NCBI RefSeq assembly: GCF_004322755.1
Contig: NZ_CP036401.1
Coordinates: forward strand, 3,658,001 to 3,722,000
Length of the DNA: 64,000 nt
Origin: Pseudoduganella albidiflava
GTDB taxonomy: Bacteria; Pseudomonadota; Gammaproteobacteria; Burkholderiales; Burkholderiaceae_D
Reading direction: 5' to 3'
Shown: positions 61,726 through 64,000 of the stretch, in pieces
Layout of the letters: every line of letters starts with the position of its first letter
How positions within the stretch are numbered: the stretch's first letter is position 1
Notes under the pieces: generated by a model
What the model was told of the DNA's origin: nothing
Seen by the model: only the letters and a program-made list of their open reading frames with translations
The model's database searches: none
Translations under genes and position numbers: made by a program

Positions 61726-62742
61726 ATGACAGACACCACGCACCGCAACGACACAGCCGCCGGAACGGGCGCGCCCGCAGCATCAGCCCAGGCAGGACAG
61801 GCAGGACAGACCCCTCAGGCCTCGCGCACGGGTTCGCAGAAAGTCATCTACGCCGCCATCGTCGCCAACCTCGGCATCGCCACCGCCAAGTTCATCGTGG
61901 CCGGCATCACGGGCAGCGCCGCGATGGTGGCCGAAGGCATCCACTCGGCGGTGGACACGGGCAACGAGCTGCTGTTGCTGCTGGGCGAGCGCCGCAGCAC
62001 CCGTCCCGCCGACCGCAAGCATCCCTTCGGCTATGGCAAATCGCTGTACTTCTGGGCGCTGATCGTCGCCCTGTCGGTGTTTTCGCTGGGCGGCGGACTG
62101 TCGATCTACCACGGCGTGGCGGCCCTGCAGGCCCCGCCGCCGCTGGAAGACCCGCTGTGGAACTACGTCGTGCTGGGCGTGGCCGCCGTGTTCGAAGGCT
62201 ACAGCTGGAACGTCTCGCGCAAGGCCCTGAACGCCGTGCGCAAGCCGGGCACCACGCTGTGGCAGGCGGTTCGCGCCAGCAAGGATGCGTCGGTCTTCAC
62301 GGTCTTCATCGAGGACACGGCCGCGCTGCTGGGCATCGCCATCGCGGCGGCCGGCATCGCGCTGGGCCAGTACTTCGGCAATCCGTACTTCGATCCCGCC
62401 GCGTCGATCCTGATCGGCGTGCTGCTGGTCGGGGCGGCCTTCATGCTGGCCCGCGAATCGGGCGGCCTGCTGGTGGGCGAGAGCATCGACCGCGACCAGC
62501 TGGCCGCCCTGTACGCGCTGTTCCGGCGCGAGCAGGCGCTGGACAGCGTGGCCAGCCTGCGCACGATGCAGATGGGGCCCGAGGACGTGCTGCTGGCCGC
62601 CTCCGTCCAGTTCCGCCGCGGCATGCCGATCGACGAGGTGGAACAGGCCATCGCCCGGCTGGAAGCGGCCATCGCCGTCGAGCACCCGGTCATCCGCCAC
62701 GTCTATTTCGAAGCATCGGCATTGCGCGCCGCGATGCGGTGA
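61726..62742 (+). CDS. Cation diffusion facilitator family transporter
   Basis: The protein has 338 residues. A polar Ala/Gln/Thr-rich head of about 38 residues is followed by six TM helices (about 40-230). The metal site uses His and Asp of EGIHSAVDTGNE in TM2 and Glu-Asp of FIEDTAALLG in TM5 (HD-ED type). The C-terminal cytoplasmic domain (about 250-335, RREQALDSVASLRTMQMGPE) has the CDF ferredoxin-like fold. It should export Zn, Fe, Co or Mn by proton antiport; the HD-ED site differs from the HD-HD of zinc CDFs, so iron or manganese is possible. GGAGA lies 7 nt before the ATG. Confidence 0.88.
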   Translation: MTDTTHRNDTAAGTGAPAASAQAGQAGQTPQASRTGSQKVIYAAIVANLGIATAKFIVAGITGSAAMVAEGIHSAVDTGNELLLLLGERRSTRPADRKHPFGYGKSLYFWALIVALSVFSLGGGLSIYHGVAALQAPPPLEDPLWNYVVLGVAAVFEGYSWNVSRKALNAVRKPGTTLWQAVRASKDASVFTVFIEDTAALLGIAIAAAGIALGQYFGNPYFDPAASILIGVLLVGAAFMLARESGGLLVGESIDRDQLAALYALFRREQALDSVASLRTMQMGPEDVLLAASVQFRRGMPIDEVEQAIARLEAAIAVEHPVIRHVYFEASALRAAMR

Positions 62743-62751
62743 CCGGGTACG

Positions 62752-63822
62752 TCATCCGCTGGTCGCCAGGCCTGCCCCTTGCCAACTTGCAGGCCGGGGC
62801 GCGCAGGGCCGGGGCAGCGGCGCACCGCCGGGCACGGGGTCGCGGGCCACGTGATTCAGCGGCAGCCAGCGGTAGCCGTCGACACCGTTCACCACGTGGC
62901 CAAGGCCGGGAAACGAGATATGCGCGGCCGCCACGCAATCGCCCCGCCGCACCGCCTCGGCGAACCACTGGCGCCGGTGCGCCGCCGCCTGCGTCGCGTC
63001 GCTGTCGTATTTCACGGTCACGCCCGGATCGGGGAACTGCACGGGCGCCACGTGCACCGTGTCGCCCCAGGCCAGCAGCCGCTCGCCCTCGCTTTCCACG
63101 AGGTAGGCCGTGTGACCGGGCGTGTGGCCGGGCGACGCCAGTGCCGTGATGCCCTCCTCCAGCGGCCCCGCGCCATCGAAGGGCTTGAAGCGGCCCGCGG
63201 CGATGTACGGTTTCAGCGAAGTCATCGCGCCGTCGAACATGCCGCGCAGAAAGGCCGGGGCCTTGCCCTGCTCGGCGGTGCTGAGCCAGTACGCGGCATC
63301 GCGGCGGTTTACGCGCACCACGGCGTTCGGGAACGCGGCCGCCGTGCCCAGCGCCACGCCACCCACGTGATCCGCGTGCAGGTGCGTCAGCAGCACTTCA
63401 TCGACCTGTTCCGGCGCATAGCCGGCAGCCCGGAGATTGCCCGGCAGGTGGCCGCCATCGGCACCGTAGAGGGCGCCGGCGCCGCTGTCGACGAGGATCA
63501 GCTTCGTCCCCGTATTGACGAGAAAGGCATTGATCGAGCCTTCGACAGGCGCCTTCAGGTACGCGGCGGCCAGCAGGCGGTCGGCCAGGCCCGGGTCGGC
63601 GCTGTCCAGGCTTGCCGTGCCGCGCGTGAGCACTTCGTGGGCCGGGAAGGGATGGGTACCGTCGAGCAGTGCCGTGACCTCGTACCGGCCCAGCGCGATG
63701 CGGTACCAGCCCGGCGCCTGGGCCACCGCGAACGGGGCGGCGGCATGCACCTGGACGACGGTGGCGGCGCCCAGCAGGCCGCTCAGGGCACACAGGACAA
63801 GGGCTCGGGAAAGGATGGGCAT
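62752..63822 (-). CDS. Secreted metallo-beta-lactamase-fold hydrolase
   Basis: The protein has 356 residues. A signal peptide (MPILSRALVLCALSGLLGAA, cleaved near VHAAA) precedes the MBL domain with THLHADHVGG (metal site), GHTPGHTAYLVES, WGDTVHVAPV and a final His in AAAHISFPGLGHV. The sequence is of the 'MBL fold metallo-hydrolase' type near quorum-quenching lactonases and alkylsulfatase-like enzymes; the substrate is unknown. GAGGAG lies 5 nt before the ATG at 63822; the longer frame to 63999 is spurious. It is convergent with the CDF gene. Confidence 0.88.
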   Translation of the reverse strand: MPILSRALVLCALSGLLGAATVVQVHAAAPFAVAQAPGWYRIALGRYEVTALLDGTHPFPAHEVLTRGTASLDSADPGLADRLLAAAYLKAPVEGSINAFLVNTGTKLILVDSGAGALYGADGGHLPGNLRAAGYAPEQVDEVLLTHLHADHVGGVALGTAAAFPNAVVRVNRRDAAYWLSTAEQGKAPAFLRGMFDGAMTSLKPYIAAGRFKPFDGAGPLEEGITALASPGHTPGHTAYLVESEGERLLAWGDTVHVAPVQFPDPGVTVKYDSDATQAAAHRRQWFAEAVRRGDCVAAAHISFPGLGHVVNGVDGYRWLPLNHVARDPVPGGAPLPRPCAPRPASWQGAGLATSG

Positions 63823-63982
63823 GGCGGCTCCTCGGCGATGGTGGGAGGCGCAGTGTGCGCCGTCGCCCGGCCGCACCATAACCCCCGGCCGTGGCGGCCT
63901 CCCCTCTCCCTTAGTGCAGTGGTCCGCGCGGCGCCCAGCAGGGACAATGCCTGCACCGCAACAACGTTCAGAAAGGAACACC

Positions 63983-64000
63983 ATGACAACGCAACGCACC
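63983..64000 (+). CDS. Start of a further gene (truncated by window end)
   Basis: ATG at 63983 follows GAAAGGA with 6-nt spacing and opens MTTQRT before the window ends. It is divergent from the MBL-fold gene, with 160 bp between them holding GACAAT (63942-63947) as a possible -10. The product cannot be named. Confidence 0.55.

Overview
The window is GC-rich, densely coded DNA of a Gram-negative betaproteobacterium. The combination of large TonB-dependent receptors, many cyclic-di-GMP proteins, plant-polysaccharide hydrolases and a characteristic palindromic dispersed repeat suggests Oxalobacteraceae of the Massilia/Duganella/Pseudoduganella type. That placement is an inference from gene content and sequence style, not a database result.

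Layout. Positions 1-6100 hold the 3' part of a carbohydrate-type TonB-dependent receptor, a small membrane protein, a diguanylate cyclase and a KDG-type sugar kinase. Positions 6.2-13.1 kb hold a chemoreceptor, a MarR regulator with a cysteine-rich tail, and a tight operon of TonB receptor, YfiR-like periplasmic protein and GGDEF-EAL protein. Positions 13.4-19.6 kb hold two convergent secreted glycosidases (GH2-like and GH3) that meet at a perfect 28-bp inverted repeat. Positions 19.7-29.9 kb hold a DUF4406 protein, a dCACHE-GGDEF cyclase, a MASE1-CHASE hybrid kinase, a GntR/MFS/LysR cluster and a small HTH protein. Positions 30.2-33.8 kb hold a second sensor operon: a PhnD-like binding protein coupled to a PAS-GAF-GGDEF-EAL protein. 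A complete IS3-family element (33895-35192) follows. Positions 35.3-42.9 kb hold an SRAP protein, a sugar-acid MFS transporter coupled to a GH43 xylosidase, an MHYT hybrid kinase, two GNAT acetyltransferases and an RND-like fragment. At 42.9-45.6 kb lies an orphan MacB/FtsX-like permease behind a near-consensus sigma-54 promoter.

The strongest functional block is 46.3-57.2 kb: fdhD, a three-subunit formate dehydrogenase (alpha, beta, gamma), fdhE, selA, selB and the tRNA-Sec gene selC. The alpha subunit contains an in-frame TGA (48363-48365) followed by a SECIS-like hairpin, so it is one selenoprotein gene of 1023 residues and not two ORFs. The locus therefore carries the enzyme, two maturation factors and all Sec-specific translation factors except selD. 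The right end (57.3-64 kb) has a vWFA lipoprotein of YfbK type, an arginase-fold protein that has lost metal ligands and faces an ArgP-like LysR regulator, a small exported protein, a cation-diffusion transporter, a metallo-beta-lactamase-fold protein and the first codons of a further gene.

A family of palindromic repeats (core GGGGTCAGACCC / GGGTCTGACCCC) occurs six times in intergenic DNA. One copy is split by the IS3 element exactly inside its core, and another is split by a 74-bp insert carrying two perfect palindromes.
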